This document shows, piece by piece, positions 23,600 to 32,723 of a DNA stretch of 64,000 nt; within the stretch, counting starts at the first letter, position 1, and the number at the start of each line of letters is the position of its first letter. Both the position numbers and the translations under genes were made by a program. The stretch is taken from assembly GCA_944320855.1 (NCBI GenBank), contig CALUJF010000005.1, forward strand, positions 36,489-100,488, read 5' to 3'. The notes under the pieces were generated by a model. The model saw nothing but the letters and a program-made list of their open reading frames with translations, made no database searches and was not told the DNA's origin. This stretch comes from an uncultured Phocaeicola sp. Its GTDB lineage: Bacteria; Bacteroidota; Bacteroidia; Bacteroidales; Bacteroidaceae.

Positions 23600-24949
23600 A
23601 TGTTGGAGCTTGACTTACTCACTGCTGTTTCTCCTATTGACGGCAGATATAGATCCAAGGCGGGAGCTTTGGCTGAATATTTTTCTGAGTACGCGCTGAT
23701 TAAGTATCGTGTACAGGTGGAAATCGAGTATTTTATTACTTTGTGCGAACTTCCTTTGCCACAGTTGAAATGTTTCGACCAGTCGCGTTTTGAATCTTTG
23801 CGTGATATTTACCGTAATTTTTCAGAAGCTGATGCTCAGCGTATTAAGGAAATTGAAAGCGTAACTAACCATGACGTTAAGGCTGTTGAATATTTCATAA
23901 AGGAACAGTTTGACAAACTTGGCGGATTGGAAAAATATAAGGAGTTTATCCATTTCGGACTTACTTCACAGGATATAAACAATACTTCTGTACCTTTGTC
24001 AATAAAGGATGCTTTAGAGAAAGAGTATTATCCGCAGATACAGAAACTTATCGACCAACTTGCTGCTTATGCTGAGGAATGGAAAGATATTCCTATGCTG
24101 GCAAAGACTCACGGTCAGCCTGCTTCGCCTACAAGACTTGGCAAGGAAATTATGGTGTTCGTATATAGATTGCGCCGTCAGTTGGACATTCTGAAAGCTT
24201 GCGCTATTACTGCTAAGTTCGGTGGTGCTACAGGTAATTACAATGCGCATCATGTGGCATATCCTGAATTCGACTGGAGAGCTTTCGGTAATAAGTTCGT
24301 AGCAGAAAAGTTGGGACTTGAACGTGAGGAATATACAACTCAGATTTCCAACTACGATAATCTGGGTGCTATATTTGATGCTATGAAGCGTATCAATACT
24401 ATAATGATTGATATGAACCGTGACTTCTGGCAGTATATCTCAATGGAGTATTTCAAGCAGAAAATCAAAGCGGGAGAAGTCGGTTCAAGCGCAATGCCTC
24501 ACAAGGTTAATCCGATAGATTTCGAGAATGCTGAAGGTAACTTGGGCGTGGCTAATGCTATATTCGAGCATTTGTCATCTAAGCTTCCTGTGTCAAGATT
24601 GCAGCGCGACTTGACAGACTCTACTGTGTTGCGTAATATAGGTGTTCCTTTCGGACATACTATCATTGCCATCCAGAGCTCGCTTAAGGGACTTGGCAAA
24701 CTGTTGCTGAACGAACATAAGATTTATGAAGATTTGGATAACTGCTGGAGTGTGGTGGCTGAGGCTATTCAGACTATACTTCGCCGCGAGGCTTATCCTA
24801 ATCCGTATGAGGCTTTGAAGGCTCTGACTCGTACAAATCAGGCTATCAATGAAGCTTCAATCAAAGACTTTATTGAAACATTGGAAGTGAGCGAGGATAT
24901 CAAGAAGGAACTTCGCGTTATAACTCCACATAATTATACTGGTATTTAA
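23600..24949 (+). CDS. purB: Adenylosuccinate lyase
   Basis: A 449-residue enzyme of the fumarase/aspartase superfamily, cytoplasmic, acting twice in purine synthesis (SAICAR to AICAR, and adenylosuccinate to AMP). The family signature GSSAMPHKVNP with the flexible catalytic loop serine lies near residues 294-304. The TSQDINNT and TKTHGQPASPT-like regions (KTHGQPASPTRLGKE near 172) supply the other catalytic residues. Length is normal. It is a single gene with its own promoter, followed after 73 bases by a pseudouridine synthase. Confidence 0.97.
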   Translation: MLELDLLTAVSPIDGRYRSKAGALAEYFSEYALIKYRVQVEIEYFITLCELPLPQLKCFDQSRFESLRDIYRNFSEADAQRIKEIESVTNHDVKAVEYFIKEQFDKLGGLEKYKEFIHFGLTSQDINNTSVPLSIKDALEKEYYPQIQKLIDQLAAYAEEWKDIPMLAKTHGQPASPTRLGKEIMVFVYRLRRQLDILKACAITAKFGGATGNYNAHHVAYPEFDWRAFGNKFVAEKLGLEREEYTTQISNYDNLGAIFDAMKRINTIMIDMNRDFWQYISMEYFKQKIKAGEVGSSAMPHKVNPIDFENAEGNLGVANAIFEHLSSKLPVSRLQRDLTDSTVLRNIGVPFGHTIIAIQSSLKGLGKLLLNEHKIYEDLDNCWSVVAEAIQTILRREAYPNPYEALKALTRTNQAINEASIKDFIETLEVSEDIKKELRVITPHNYTGI

Positions 24950-25022
24950 TTTTACATTATTTATATAGAGACATTTTTAGCCCGAGAGGGTAAAGTATTA
25001 ATTTTTTGATTTTATTTTAATT

Positions 25023-26312
25023 ATGGCAGAAAGAGAATTCAGACAAAATGGTGAGAACCAGTCTGGCCGCGATGGTAGAAAATCTTACAACAACAGAGAA
25101 GGTTATAACAGAAACAATCGTTATGAGGGAGGTAATTATGGACGTCGTCCGAATAATGGTTTTGATGGTGGCGAACAGCGTCAGAACCGTTCTTCGTTCA
25201 ACCCTCGATTCAATAATAATGGTGGCGACCGTCAGCAGCGTGGTGGTTATGGAAACAATAATAACTATGGCCGTCAGCAGCGTCCGTATGGTAATCGCCC
25301 TTATGGAAACAATGAAGGTGGTGAGCGTTCGTATGGTGCTCCACGCTTCAACAATAACGGAGGCGACCGTCAGCAGCGTCCGTTTACTCCAAGATTCAAT
25401 AATAATAATGATGGTGGCGAACAGCGCTCGTTCCGTCCTCGTCAGGGACAGCAGGGCGGATATCGTCAGCAGGGTGGCGGATACGGTAACAACCGTCAGG
25501 GTGGATTCCGTCAGCGTACAAATGACTATAATCCGAATGCTAAATATAGCATGAAGAAGCAGATAGAGTACAAGGATGTGCTTACTGACCCTAATGAACC
25601 AATCCGTTTGAACAAGTATCTGGCTAATGCCGGAATCTGTTCACGTCGTGAGGCTGATGAATTTATCACAGCCGGTGTGGTTTCTGTAAATGGGGTAGTG
25701 GTAACTGAACTTGGTACTAAGGTACATCGCAATGATGAGGTTAAATTCCATGACCAGCCTGTAAACATCGAAAGAAAGGTGTATCTGCTGCTCAATAAGC
25801 CTAAAGATTGTGTAACTACAGCAGATGACCCTCAGGAACGTAAGACAGTGATGGATTATGTGAAGAATGCATGTAAGGAACGTATCTATCCGGTGGGAAG
25901 ACTTGACCGTAATACTACGGGTGTTCTTCTGCTTACTAATGACGGTGAGATGGCTTCAAAACTTACTCATCCTAAGTATCTGAAGAAGAAAATCTATCAC
26001 GTGTATTGCGATAAGAATGTTACTAAGGCTGACCTTGACCAGATAGTACAGGGTATTACTCTGGAGGACGGTGAAATTCATGCTGATGCAGTAAGCTATG
26101 CTTCTGATACAGATAAATCACAGGTAGGAATAGAAATACACTCAGGAAAGAACCGTATCGTACGTCGTATTTTCGAGCACTTGGGATATAAGGTGATTAA
26201 ACTTGACAGAGTTTATTTTGCCGGACTTACCAAGAAGGGATTGCGTCGTGGCGACTGGAGATTCTTGACTGAAAACGAGGTAAATATGCTCCGTATGGGG
26301 TCTTTTGAATAA
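25023..26312 (+). CDS. RluB/RsuA-family pseudouridine synthase with Arg/Gly/Asn-rich N-terminal extension
   Basis: A 429-residue rRNA pseudouridine synthase. Residues about 10-170 are low complexity, rich in Asn, Gly, Arg and Gln, with recurring words such as RFNNNGGDRQQR and EGGERSYG, like RGG RNA-binding tails. An S4 domain (IRLNKYLANAGICSRREADEF) covers about 193-240. The catalytic domain has D295 in GRLDRNTTGVLLLTNDGE. The target is probably 23S rRNA (RluB-like), inferred from family. Long disordered extensions on this enzyme occur in other Bacteroidetes. The gene lies 13 bases before asnS and probably shares its transcript. Confidence 0.92.
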   Translation: MAEREFRQNGENQSGRDGRKSYNNREGYNRNNRYEGGNYGRRPNNGFDGGEQRQNRSSFNPRFNNNGGDRQQRGGYGNNNNYGRQQRPYGNRPYGNNEGGERSYGAPRFNNNGGDRQQRPFTPRFNNNNDGGEQRSFRPRQGQQGGYRQQGGGYGNNRQGGFRQRTNDYNPNAKYSMKKQIEYKDVLTDPNEPIRLNKYLANAGICSRREADEFITAGVVSVNGVVVTELGTKVHRNDEVKFHDQPVNIERKVYLLLNKPKDCVTTADDPQERKTVMDYVKNACKERIYPVGRLDRNTTGVLLLTNDGEMASKLTHPKYLKKKIYHVYCDKNVTKADLDQIVQGITLEDGEIHADAVSYASDTDKSQVGIEIHSGKNRIVRRIFEHLGYKVIKLDRVYFAGLTKKGLRRGDWRFLTENEVNMLRMGSFE

Positions 26313-26325
26313 TTTAAATTATTAA

Positions 26326-27732
26326 ATGATGGAAATGATTCGTAGAACAAAGATTGTTGACGTGCTGAAATCACGCGATTTCGGAAGCATGGTCAATGTT
26401 AAGGGTTGGGTTCGTACCCGCCGCGGTAGCAAACAGGTAAACTTTATCGCCTTGAATGACGGTTCTACTATAAATAATGTGCAGGTGGTTGTTGATTTGG
26501 CTAACTTCGACGAAGAAATGCTGAAACAGATTACTACCGGTGCATGTATCAGCGTAAACGGTGAATTGGTGGAATCTGTAGGTGCCGGACAGGCTGCCGA
26601 AATTCAGGCTCGCGAAATTGAGGTGTTGGGTGTATGCGACAATACATATCCGCTTCAGAAGAAAGGTCACTCTATGGAGTTCCTTCGCGAAATTGCACAC
26701 TTGCGTCCACGTACAAATACTTTCGGTGCTGTGTTCCGCATTCGTCATAACATGGCTATAGCAATACATAAGTTCTTCCATGACCGTGGTTTCTTCTATT
26801 TTCATACTCCTATCATTACGGCTTCTGACTGCGAAGGTGCCGGACAGATGTTCCAGGTTACTACAATGAATCTGTATGATTTGAAGAAGGATGAAAATGG
26901 TTCTATCGTATATGATAATGATTTCTTTGCTAAGCAGGCAAGTTTGACTGTGTCTGGTCAGTTGGAAGGAGAGTTGGCTGCAACATCACTTGGTGCAATC
27001 TATACTTTCGGTCCTACTTTCCGTGCTGAAAATTCAAATACTCCTCGCCATCTGGCTGAGTTCTGGATGATTGAACCGGAAGTGGCATTCAATGATATCT
27101 ATGACAACATGGATTTGGCTGAGGAATTCATCAAGTATTGTGTGCAGTGGGCTTTGGATAACTGCTACGATGACGTGAAATTCTTGAACGACATGTTCGA
27201 TAAGGGATTGATTGAACGTTTGCAGAGTGTACTTAAAGATAGCTTCGTACGTTTGCCTTATACAGAAGGTATCAAGATTCTTGAAGACGCTGTTGCTAAA
27301 GGACATAAGTTTGAGTTCCCTGTATTCTGGGGAGCTGACCTGGCTTCAGAACACGAACGTTTCCTTGTTGAGGAACATTTCAAGAAACCGGTTATTCTGA
27401 CTGACTATCCTAAGGAAATCAAAGCTTTCTATATGAAGCAGAACGAGGATGGCAAGACTGTACGTGCAATGGATGTTTTGTTCCCTAAGATTGGTGAGAT
27501 TATCGGTGGATCTGAACGTGAGGCTGATTATGATAAGTTGCTTACCCGTATTCAGGAATTGGGTATTCCGATGAAGGATATGTGGTGGTATCTTGATACT
27601 CGTAAGTACGGAACATGTCCTCACTCTGGATTCGGACTTGGATTCGAACGTTTGCTGTTGTTCGTTACAGGTATGTCGAATATACGTGACGTTATACCTT
27701 TCCCTCGTACTCCGAGAAATGCAGAATTCTAA
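26326..27732 (+). CDS. asnS: Asparaginyl-tRNA synthetase
   Basis: A 468-residue class IIb aminoacyl-tRNA synthetase that charges tRNA-Asn. The N-terminal OB-fold anticodon-binding domain begins [12 protein letters not shown]. Class II motif 2 is seen in [22 protein letters not shown], and motif 3 in [16 protein letters not shown] close to the C-terminus [14 protein letters not shown]. The exact first codon among three near methionines (26326, 26329, 26335) is uncertain. A strong terminator follows at 27755. A tRNA-Asn gene is cut by the window's right end, but far away. Confidence 0.97.
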   Translation: MMEMIRRTKIVDVLKSRDFGSMVNVKGWVRTRRGSKQVNFIALNDGSTINNVQVVVDLANFDEEMLKQITTGACISVNGELVESVGAGQAAEIQAREIEVLGVCDNTYPLQKKGHSMEFLREIAHLRPRTNTFGAVFRIRHNMAIAIHKFFHDRGFFYFHTPIITASDCEGAGQMFQVTTMNLYDLKKDENGSIVYDNDFFAKQASLTVSGQLEGELAATSLGAIYTFGPTFRAENSNTPRHLAEFWMIEPEVAFNDIYDNMDLAEEFIKYCVQWALDNCYDDVKFLNDMFDKGLIERLQSVLKDSFVRLPYTEGIKILEDAVAKGHKFEFPVFWGADLASEHERFLVEEHFKKPVILTDYPKEIKAFYMKQNEDGKTVRAMDVLFPKIGEIIGGSEREADYDKLLTRIQELGIPMKDMWWYLDTRKYGTCPHSGFGLGFERLLLFVTGMSNIRDVIPFPRTPRNAEF

Positions 27733-27754
27733 TATTCGAGAATATAGAAATTAT

Positions 27755-27787
27755 AGGCTGTATGGATAATTCCGTACAGCCTTTTTT
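27755..27787 (+). terminator. Intrinsic terminator of asnS
   Basis: AGGCTGTATGGA (27755-27766) pairs with TCCGTACAGCCT (27771-27782), with one G-U pair and a 4-base loop, followed by six T. Confidence 0.9.
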
Positions 27788-27903
27788 GTAATATGTATTA
27801 AGATTAAGGCCTGATAATAAAAAAATGATGCTAATCTGTGTATCTAATAATTATTTTTGTTATATTTGTAGAAACCTATTAATAAACTTAAATATATAGT
27901 GTT

Positions 27904-28389
27904 ATGAAAATGCGCAGTTTCTTATTATTGGCATTATTGTTGCTGGTGGCATCGGGTAATGCGTTGGCGCAAAAGACTGAAAAAGTTCCTGTAAGTCTTA
28001 ATGGCGTATGGCAGATGTGTTTTTATCGTTCTAATTCTCCGGATGTAGCCGGTGAGCTTAAAACAAGTAATTCATTTAAAATTCTTTCGGACGACGGACG
28101 GTTTACTAATATGGTTATGATGCCTCATGGAGCTATTATAATAGGTGAAGGGACATATGAGGTAGATTCTGAAAAATCATATACAGAAATTGTTGAAAGA
28201 AATCTCCATCTTCCGCAGCTGAACGGAAAAAAGAATGTGATGGAATACGAAATGAAGGAAAATGGAATAATGGTTGTGAAATATTTTCTGAAAGAGGATA
28301 TTAACGGAAATATAATAGATTCATGGTGCTATGAAACCTGGAAAAAGGTTACTATGCCGGAAAAATATCCTGAGAACATTATTAGGTAA
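27904..28389 (+). CDS. Secreted DUF4488-like protein
   Basis: A 161-residue protein with a clear signal peptide (LLLALLLLVASGNALAQ, cleavage about residue 22) and no lipobox, so it is probably periplasmic. The mature part starts with LNGVWQMCFYRS and continues as a small beta-barrel-like domain ending CYETWKKV, a pattern like the DUF4488 family of Bacteroides. Function unknown. A -7 box TATATTTG is at 27861-27868. A terminator follows at 28421, so it is a single-gene unit. Confidence 0.7.
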   Translation: MKMRSFLLLALLLLVASGNALAQKTEKVPVSLNGVWQMCFYRSNSPDVAGELKTSNSFKILSDDGRFTNMVMMPHGAIIIGEGTYEVDSEKSYTEIVERNLHLPQLNGKKNVMEYEMKENGIMVVKYFLKEDINGNIIDSWCYETWKKVTMPEKYPENIIR

Positions 28390-28420
28390 TTCATAACTAT
28401 AACGTCAAAATATAAAATTG

Positions 28421-28455
28421 GGCTACTGTCGTTTTATTACGATGGTAGCCTTTTT
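28421..28455 (+). terminator. Intrinsic terminator after the DUF4488-like gene
   Basis: GGCTACTGTCG (28421-28431) pairs with CGATGGTAGCC (28440-28450) with an 8-base loop, followed by TTTTT. Confidence 0.85.
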
Positions 28456-28497
28456 AGCATAGTATCAACTGATTAAGATAGAAAAATACGGAAAAAC

Positions 28498-28528
28498 TTT
28501 GTCTGTTTCAAGAAAAGTTGTACCTTTG
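28498..28528 (+). promoter_or_regulatory. Promoter of the rplM-rpsI operon
   Basis: TTTG (28498-28501), exactly 19 bases, then TACCTTTG (28521-28528), a full match to the Bacteroides consensus. Transcription would start near 28535, about 120 bases before rplM. Confidence 0.85.
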
Positions 28529-28534
28529 CAAGCC

Positions 28535-28654
28535 GATTATTATCAAATAGTGATAAATTTAAGATTCAGAACACTTTAATTCTTCTTTGTCCGGGACGGA
28601 TGAAGTGTGATGAATTCGTTTTTTAGTAGTTAACATTTTAAAAAAGATTTAAGA
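28535..28654 (+). ncRNA. Structured 5' leader of rplM, possible L13 autoregulatory leader
   Basis: The about 120-base untranslated leader contains ACACTT (28571-28576) pairing with AAGTGT (28603-28608) around a small hairpin TCCG-GGA-CGGA (28590-28600). L13 leaders are known from Bacteroidia. Whether this sequence fits that consensus was not tested. Confidence 0.45.
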
Positions 28655-29116
28655 GTGGATACTTTAAGTTACAAGACCATTTCTGCAAACAAGGAAACTG
28701 CAACTAAAGAATGGGTTGTAGTAGATGCTACCGATCAGGTTGTTGGCCGTCTCGGTGCTAAAGTTGCGAAACTGTTGAGAGGAAAGTACAAACCAAACTT
28801 TACTCCTCACGTAGACTGCGGTGATAACGTTATTATCATCAATGCAGACAAAGTTAAGTTTACAGGTAATAAGTGGAATGACAAAGTGTATTTGAGCTAC
28901 ACAGGTTATCCTGGTGGTCAGCGCGAAATCACTCCTGCTCGCTTGATGGCTAAACCAAACGGCGCTGAAAAATTGATGAAGAAAGTTGTTAAAGGTATGC
29001 TTCCTAAGAACCGTCTGGGAGCTAAATTGCTTGGCAACTTGTATGTTTATGAAGGTTCTGAACACAAACACGAAGCTCAGACTCCAAAAGTTATTGATAT
29101 TAACACACTTAAATAA
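28655..29116 (+). CDS. rplM: 50S ribosomal protein L13
   Basis: A 153-residue large-subunit protein. Family features are WVVVDATDQVVGRLGAKVAKLL near the start, DNVIIINADKVKFTGNK in the middle and MLPKNRLG near residues 115-122. The start codon is GTG at 28655. The conserved N-terminus MDTLSYKTISANK supports this start. It is co-transcribed with rpsI 6 bases downstream, the universal L13-S9 pair. Confidence 0.97.
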   Translation: MDTLSYKTISANKETATKEWVVVDATDQVVGRLGAKVAKLLRGKYKPNFTPHVDCGDNVIIINADKVKFTGNKWNDKVYLSYTGYPGGQREITPARLMAKPNGAEKLMKKVVKGMLPKNRLGAKLLGNLYVYEGSEHKHEAQTPKVIDINTLK

Positions 29117-29122
29117 TAAAGA

Positions 29123-29509
29123 ATGGAAGTAGTAAATGCATTAGGCAGACGTAAAAGCGCTATTGCTCGTGTTTTCGTCAGCGAAGGTACAGGAAAGATT
29201 ACTATTAACAAGAGAGACCTTGCAGAGTACTTTCCATCAACTATTCTGCAGTATGTAGTTAAACAGCCTCTTAATCTTCTTCAGGTGGCTGAAAAATATG
29301 ATATAAAAGTTAACTTGTGTGGTGGTGGTTTCACAGGACAGTCACAGGCTTTGCGCTTGGCTATCGCTCGTGCACTTGTTAAAATCAATCCGGAAGATAA
29401 GAAAGCTCTTCGTGTAGAAGGATTTATGACTCGTGATTCTCGTTCTGTTGAACGTAAAAAACCAGGACGTCCTAAAGCACGTAGAAGATTCCAGTTCAGT
29501 AAACGTTAA
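29123..29509 (+). CDS. rpsI: 30S ribosomal protein S9
   Basis: A 128-residue small-subunit protein whose basic C-terminal tail reaches the P-site tRNA. GRRKSAIARVFV is at the start, the GGGFTGQSQALRLAIARAL signature is in the middle, and the end is KARRRFQFSKR with the invariant terminal KR. Second gene of the rplM operon. Confidence 0.97.
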   Translation: MEVVNALGRRKSAIARVFVSEGTGKITINKRDLAEYFPSTILQYVVKQPLNLLQVAEKYDIKVNLCGGGFTGQSQALRLAIARALVKINPEDKKALRVEGFMTRDSRSVERKKPGRPKARRRFQFSKR

Positions 29510-29632
29510 GCGATTGAGTTTGTTAGTTTTTAAGTTTGTAAGTTTATTGCAAGTAATCGGTTTGCGAAACTTCGGACTAAACTCAAGAACTTAGAAACTC
29601 AAAAACTTAAATGTTAAAGCGTTTAGTATCTA

Positions 29633-29683
29633 AACTGTCAGGATTCTTCCTACAATTGTTTGCGGAGAGACTACCCGACAGTT
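29633..29683 (+). promoter_or_regulatory. Stem in the rpsB leader, possible S2 autoregulation site
   Basis: AACTGTC (29633-29639) pairs perfectly with GACAGTT (29677-29683) around a 37-base loop with GC-rich segments, ending 48 bases before rpsB. The preceding spacer (29510-29632) has only AAGTTT/AAACTC-type simple words on both strands that could form a weak hairpin. Confidence 0.4.
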
Positions 29684-29731
29684 GGTTAAATTAAAAACAA
29701 AAAAGAAAGTAAACGATTAAAATTAAAAACA

Positions 29732-30568
29732 ATGTCAAGAGTAAATTTTGATACATTATTGGAAGCAGGTTGCCACTTCGGACATTTGAAGAGAAAGTGG
29801 AACCCAGCAATGGCTCCTTATATTTTCATGGAACGCAACGGTATCCATATCATCGACCTTAACAAAACCGTTGTAAAAGTAGAAGAAGCTGCTGAAGCTT
29901 TGAAGCAGATTGCAAAATCAGGAAAGAAAATCCTGTTTGTTGCTACTAAAAAACAGGCTAAACAGGTTGTAGCTGAGAAAGCTGCTTCTGTAAATATGCC
30001 ATACGTTATCGAACGTTGGCCAGGTGGTATGTTGACTAACTTCCCAACAATCCGTAAGGCTGTTAAGAAGATGGCAACTATCGACAAACTTACTAACGAT
30101 GGTACTTATTCAAACTTGTCTAAGAGAGAAATCCTTCAGATTTCTCGTCAGCGTGCTAAACTTGAAAAGAACCTTGGTTCTATCGCTGACTTGACTCGTC
30201 TTCCATCAGCTTTGTTTGTTATCGACGTTTTGAAAGAAAATATTGCAGTACGTGAGGCTAACCGTCTTGGTATTCCTGTATTCGCTATCGTTGATACTAA
30301 CTCCGATCCTTCTAACGTAGATTACGTTATCCCAGCTAATGACGATGCAACTAAGTCTGTAGAAGTAATTCTTGACGCTTGTTGCGCTGCTATGGCTGAA
30401 GGCTTGGAAGAAAGAAAAGCTGAAAAGGTAGATATGGATGCTGCCGGTGAAGCTGCTCCTAAGGCTCCTAAGAAAAAAGCTGGTAGAGCTCGCATGGATA
30501 AAGCTGAAGAAGATGCTATAAACGCTGCTAAGGCTGCTGCTTTCGTTAGCAAGGAGGATGAAGCTTAA
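29732..30568 (+). CDS. rpsB: 30S ribosomal protein S2
   Basis: A 278-residue small-subunit protein. Family blocks FGHLKRKWNPAMAPYIF, RWPGGMLTNFPTIRK and the segment PVFAIVDTNSDPSNVDYVIPANDDA are all present. A C-terminal Ala/Lys-rich extension from about residue 233 is typical of Bacteroidetes. tsf follows, the standard S2-EF-Ts order, separated by a hairpin of simple repeats. Confidence 0.97.
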   Translation: MSRVNFDTLLEAGCHFGHLKRKWNPAMAPYIFMERNGIHIIDLNKTVVKVEEAAEALKQIAKSGKKILFVATKKQAKQVVAEKAASVNMPYVIERWPGGMLTNFPTIRKAVKKMATIDKLTNDGTYSNLSKREILQISRQRAKLEKNLGSIADLTRLPSALFVIDVLKENIAVREANRLGIPVFAIVDTNSDPSNVDYVIPANDDATKSVEVILDACCAAMAEGLEERKAEKVDMDAAGEAAPKAPKKKAGRARMDKAEEDAINAAKAAAFVSKEDEA

Positions 30569-30587
30569 TTCAGAAACTTAAATATAT

Positions 30588-30656
30588 AAAATTGAGAATT
30601 GAAAATTGAGAATGGAACGTATATGCTCAGATTCTCAATTCTCAATTCTCAATTTT
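30588..30656. repeat. Hairpin of AATTGAGAATTG simple repeats between rpsB and tsf
   Basis: The arms at 30588-30613 and 30631-30656 are reverse complements at 25 of 26 positions and consist of iterated TTGAGAA words. The stem may slow or attenuate transcription from rpsB into tsf. It looks like another locally grown repeat of this genome. Confidence 0.8.
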
Positions 30657-30699
30657 GTTTTATAACGATATTATTAACTCTTAATAAAAAGAATTTATT

Positions 30700-31692
30700 A
30701 TGGCTGTAAGTATGGCAGATATTACCAAGCTTCGTAAATTGACAGGAGCTGGTATGATGGACTGTAAAAATGCTTTGAACGACGCTGAAGGCGATTTCGA
30801 CAAGGCAATGGAAATTATTCGTAAAAAAGGACAGGCTGTAGCTGCAAAACGTTCTGACCGTGAAACTTCAGAAGGTTGTGTATTGGCTAAGTCTACAGGT
30901 GACTATGCTGCAATGATAGCTTTGAAGTGTGAAACTGACTTCGTAGCTAAAAATGCTGATTTCGTTGCTTTGACTCAGTCTATCCTTGATGCTGCAATTG
31001 CTAACAAGTGTCAGACTTTGGATGAAGTAAAAGCTCTTCCAATGGGTAATGCAACAATTGCTGATGCTATCGTTGACCGCAGTGGTATCACTGGCGAGAA
31101 AATGGAATTGGATGGTTATTTCGTAGTAACTGGAGCTAATACAGCTGTTTACAACCATATGAACAAGAACCAGCTTTGTACAATAGTAGCTTTCAATAAG
31201 CCTTGCGACCAGCAGCTTGCTCACGAAATCTGTATGCAGATTGCAGCTATGAACCCTATCGCAATTGACGAAGCAGGTGTTCCTGAAGAAGTAAAACAGA
31301 ACGAAATCAATGTTGCTATTGAAAAGACTAAAGCAGAACAGGTTCAGAAGGCTGTAGAAGCTGCTTTGAAGAAAGCTGGTATCAATCCTGCTCACGTTGA
31401 TAGCGAAGAACATATGGACAGCAACATGGCTAAGGGATGGATTACTGCTGAAGACGTAGCTAAAGCTAAAGAAATCAAGGCAACTGTAGCTGCTGAAAAG
31501 GCTGCTAACCTTCCACAGGCTATGATTGAAAATATTGCTAAAGGTCGTTTGGGCAAATTCTTGAAAGAAGTTTGTCTTTTGAACCAGGAAAGCATTATGG
31601 ATGCTAAGAAGACTGTAGCTGATACATTGAAGGCTGCTGACCCTGAATTGGCTATCACTGATTTCAAACGCTTTACTTTGCGTGCTGAATAA
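30700..31692 (+). CDS. tsf: Translation elongation factor Ts
   Basis: A 330-residue nucleotide-exchange factor for EF-Tu. The N-terminal UBA-like signature LRKLTGAGMMDCKNALN (residues 10-26) and the core CETDFVAKN (about 77-85), which contacts EF-Tu, are present. It is longer than E. coli EF-Ts by an insertion in the dimerisation part, usual in Bacteroidetes. Followed by a bidirectional terminator shared with the convergent rnc operon. Confidence 0.97.
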   Translation: MAVSMADITKLRKLTGAGMMDCKNALNDAEGDFDKAMEIIRKKGQAVAAKRSDRETSEGCVLAKSTGDYAAMIALKCETDFVAKNADFVALTQSILDAAIANKCQTLDEVKALPMGNATIADAIVDRSGITGEKMELDGYFVVTGANTAVYNHMNKNQLCTIVAFNKPCDQQLAHEICMQIAAMNPIAIDEAGVPEEVKQNEINVAIEKTKAEQVQKAVEAALKKAGINPAHVDSEEHMDSNMAKGWITAEDVAKAKEIKATVAAEKAANLPQAMIENIAKGRLGKFLKEVCLLNQESIMDAKKTVADTLKAADPELAITDFKRFTLRAE

Positions 31693-31714
31693 TTGAGTCA
31701 GTTCAATAAAATAC

Positions 31715-31764
31715 AAAAGCGTGAATTACTTTTCCATGTCGGTAAGTTATTCACGCTTTTCTTG
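31715..31764. terminator. Bidirectional terminator between tsf and rnc
   Basis: AAAAGCGTGAAT (31715-31726) pairs perfectly with ATTCACGCTTTT (31749-31760), with T runs on either strand. Confidence 0.85.
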
Positions 31765-31784
31765 TATATATACCTTATTGTCTG

Positions 31785-32720
31785 TTATTCTTTCTTGTCC
31801 TCTTCCTGAGCGAAAGCAGCTTCTTCGGCTTCAGAAATTATTCTCTCTTCATCGCTATATGTTTCTTCTATAGAGTCGAATTTGTATTCCTCTTCAATCT
31901 TTGTTTCCACGCTTTCCTGTATGTTGTTGTCGGCAGGCATCTCAAGGCTTTCTCTTTCGTTTTTAGCAGCGAATATGGCATCAATGAATAATGTATCCTT
32001 TTTAATCATATTCATCGTAATATGGGCTGCTTCCTGCTGTGATTCTTTCTTTGAGTAACCTTTGCCTGTTCCGGCAGGTACATTTTCAACTATTATCTGA
32101 GTTTCAAAAACAGGGTTCTGGTTGTCGTCCGATGTTTGACCGATCAGTCGGAACTCTATTTCAAATTTATTTTTCTGGCTCCACTCGATAAGTTTTGATT
32201 TGAAGTTTACTTCTTTGCGTGAGATTTTGTCAAGATTGATGTATTGGCCAATAATACGCTTCTCCATGAACTTTTTGCATGCCCTGTATCCTCTGTCAAG
32301 GTAGATTGCACCGATTAGAGCTTCGAAGGCATTTCCGCTCATGTAGCTGTTGTGAGAGGACTGTCTTGAAGAATATTTGATAAGTTTGTCCAAGCCAATA
32401 CTAATGGCAATGTTGTTCAAGGTTTCTCTCTGTACTATTTTTGAACGTGTATTTGTGAGGAAACCTTCTCGTTTACCCTCAAACTTTTTATACACTATGT
32501 CCGCTACTATCGCATCTAATATGGCATCTCCTAAAAACTCAAGGCGTTCGTTATTGATGAGTCTGCCTTGTGTCTTCACCGAAGACGATTTGTGCAATAG
32601 AGCCTGTTTGTAAATTTCTATATTGCGAGGGTAAAATCCCAATATCCTGTAAAAACGAAAATAAGGCTCCTTTTCCTTGCGGAAAAAGAGTCTTATTCTA
32701 TCTGTAATATTTTCTAACAC
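31785..32720 (-). CDS. rnc: Ribonuclease III
   Basis: A 311-residue double-strand-specific endoribonuclease for rRNA and mRNA processing. The signature NERLEFLGDAILD is at residues 57-69 with metal-binding acidic residues, and the second acidic cluster is in NAFEALIGAIYLDRG. A dsRNA-binding domain covers about 172-245. A Glu/Asp-rich tail (about 250-311) exceeds the usual length. Last gene of the acpP-fabF-rnc operon, 3 bases after fabF. Confidence 0.96.
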   Translation of the reverse strand: MLENITDRIRLFFRKEKEPYFRFYRILGFYPRNIEIYKQALLHKSSSVKTQGRLINNERLEFLGDAILDAIVADIVYKKFEGKREGFLTNTRSKIVQRETLNNIAISIGLDKLIKYSSRQSSHNSYMSGNAFEALIGAIYLDRGYRACKKFMEKRIIGQYINLDKISRKEVNFKSKLIEWSQKNKFEIEFRLIGQTSDDNQNPVFETQIIVENVPAGTGKGYSKKESQQEAAHITMNMIKKDTLFIDAIFAAKNERESLEMPADNNIQESVETKIEEEYKFDSIEETYSDEERIISEAEEAAFAQEEDKKE

Positions 32721-32723
32721 AGT

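Noticed and set aside
30588-30656. Attachment site or insertion-sequence end between rpsB and tsf
   Set aside because: It is a hairpin of simple repeats with no target duplication or transposase.
30868-31716. 282-codon minus-strand open frame
   Set aside because: Antisense shadow of tsf; Ser/Phe-rich composition without a recognisable domain.
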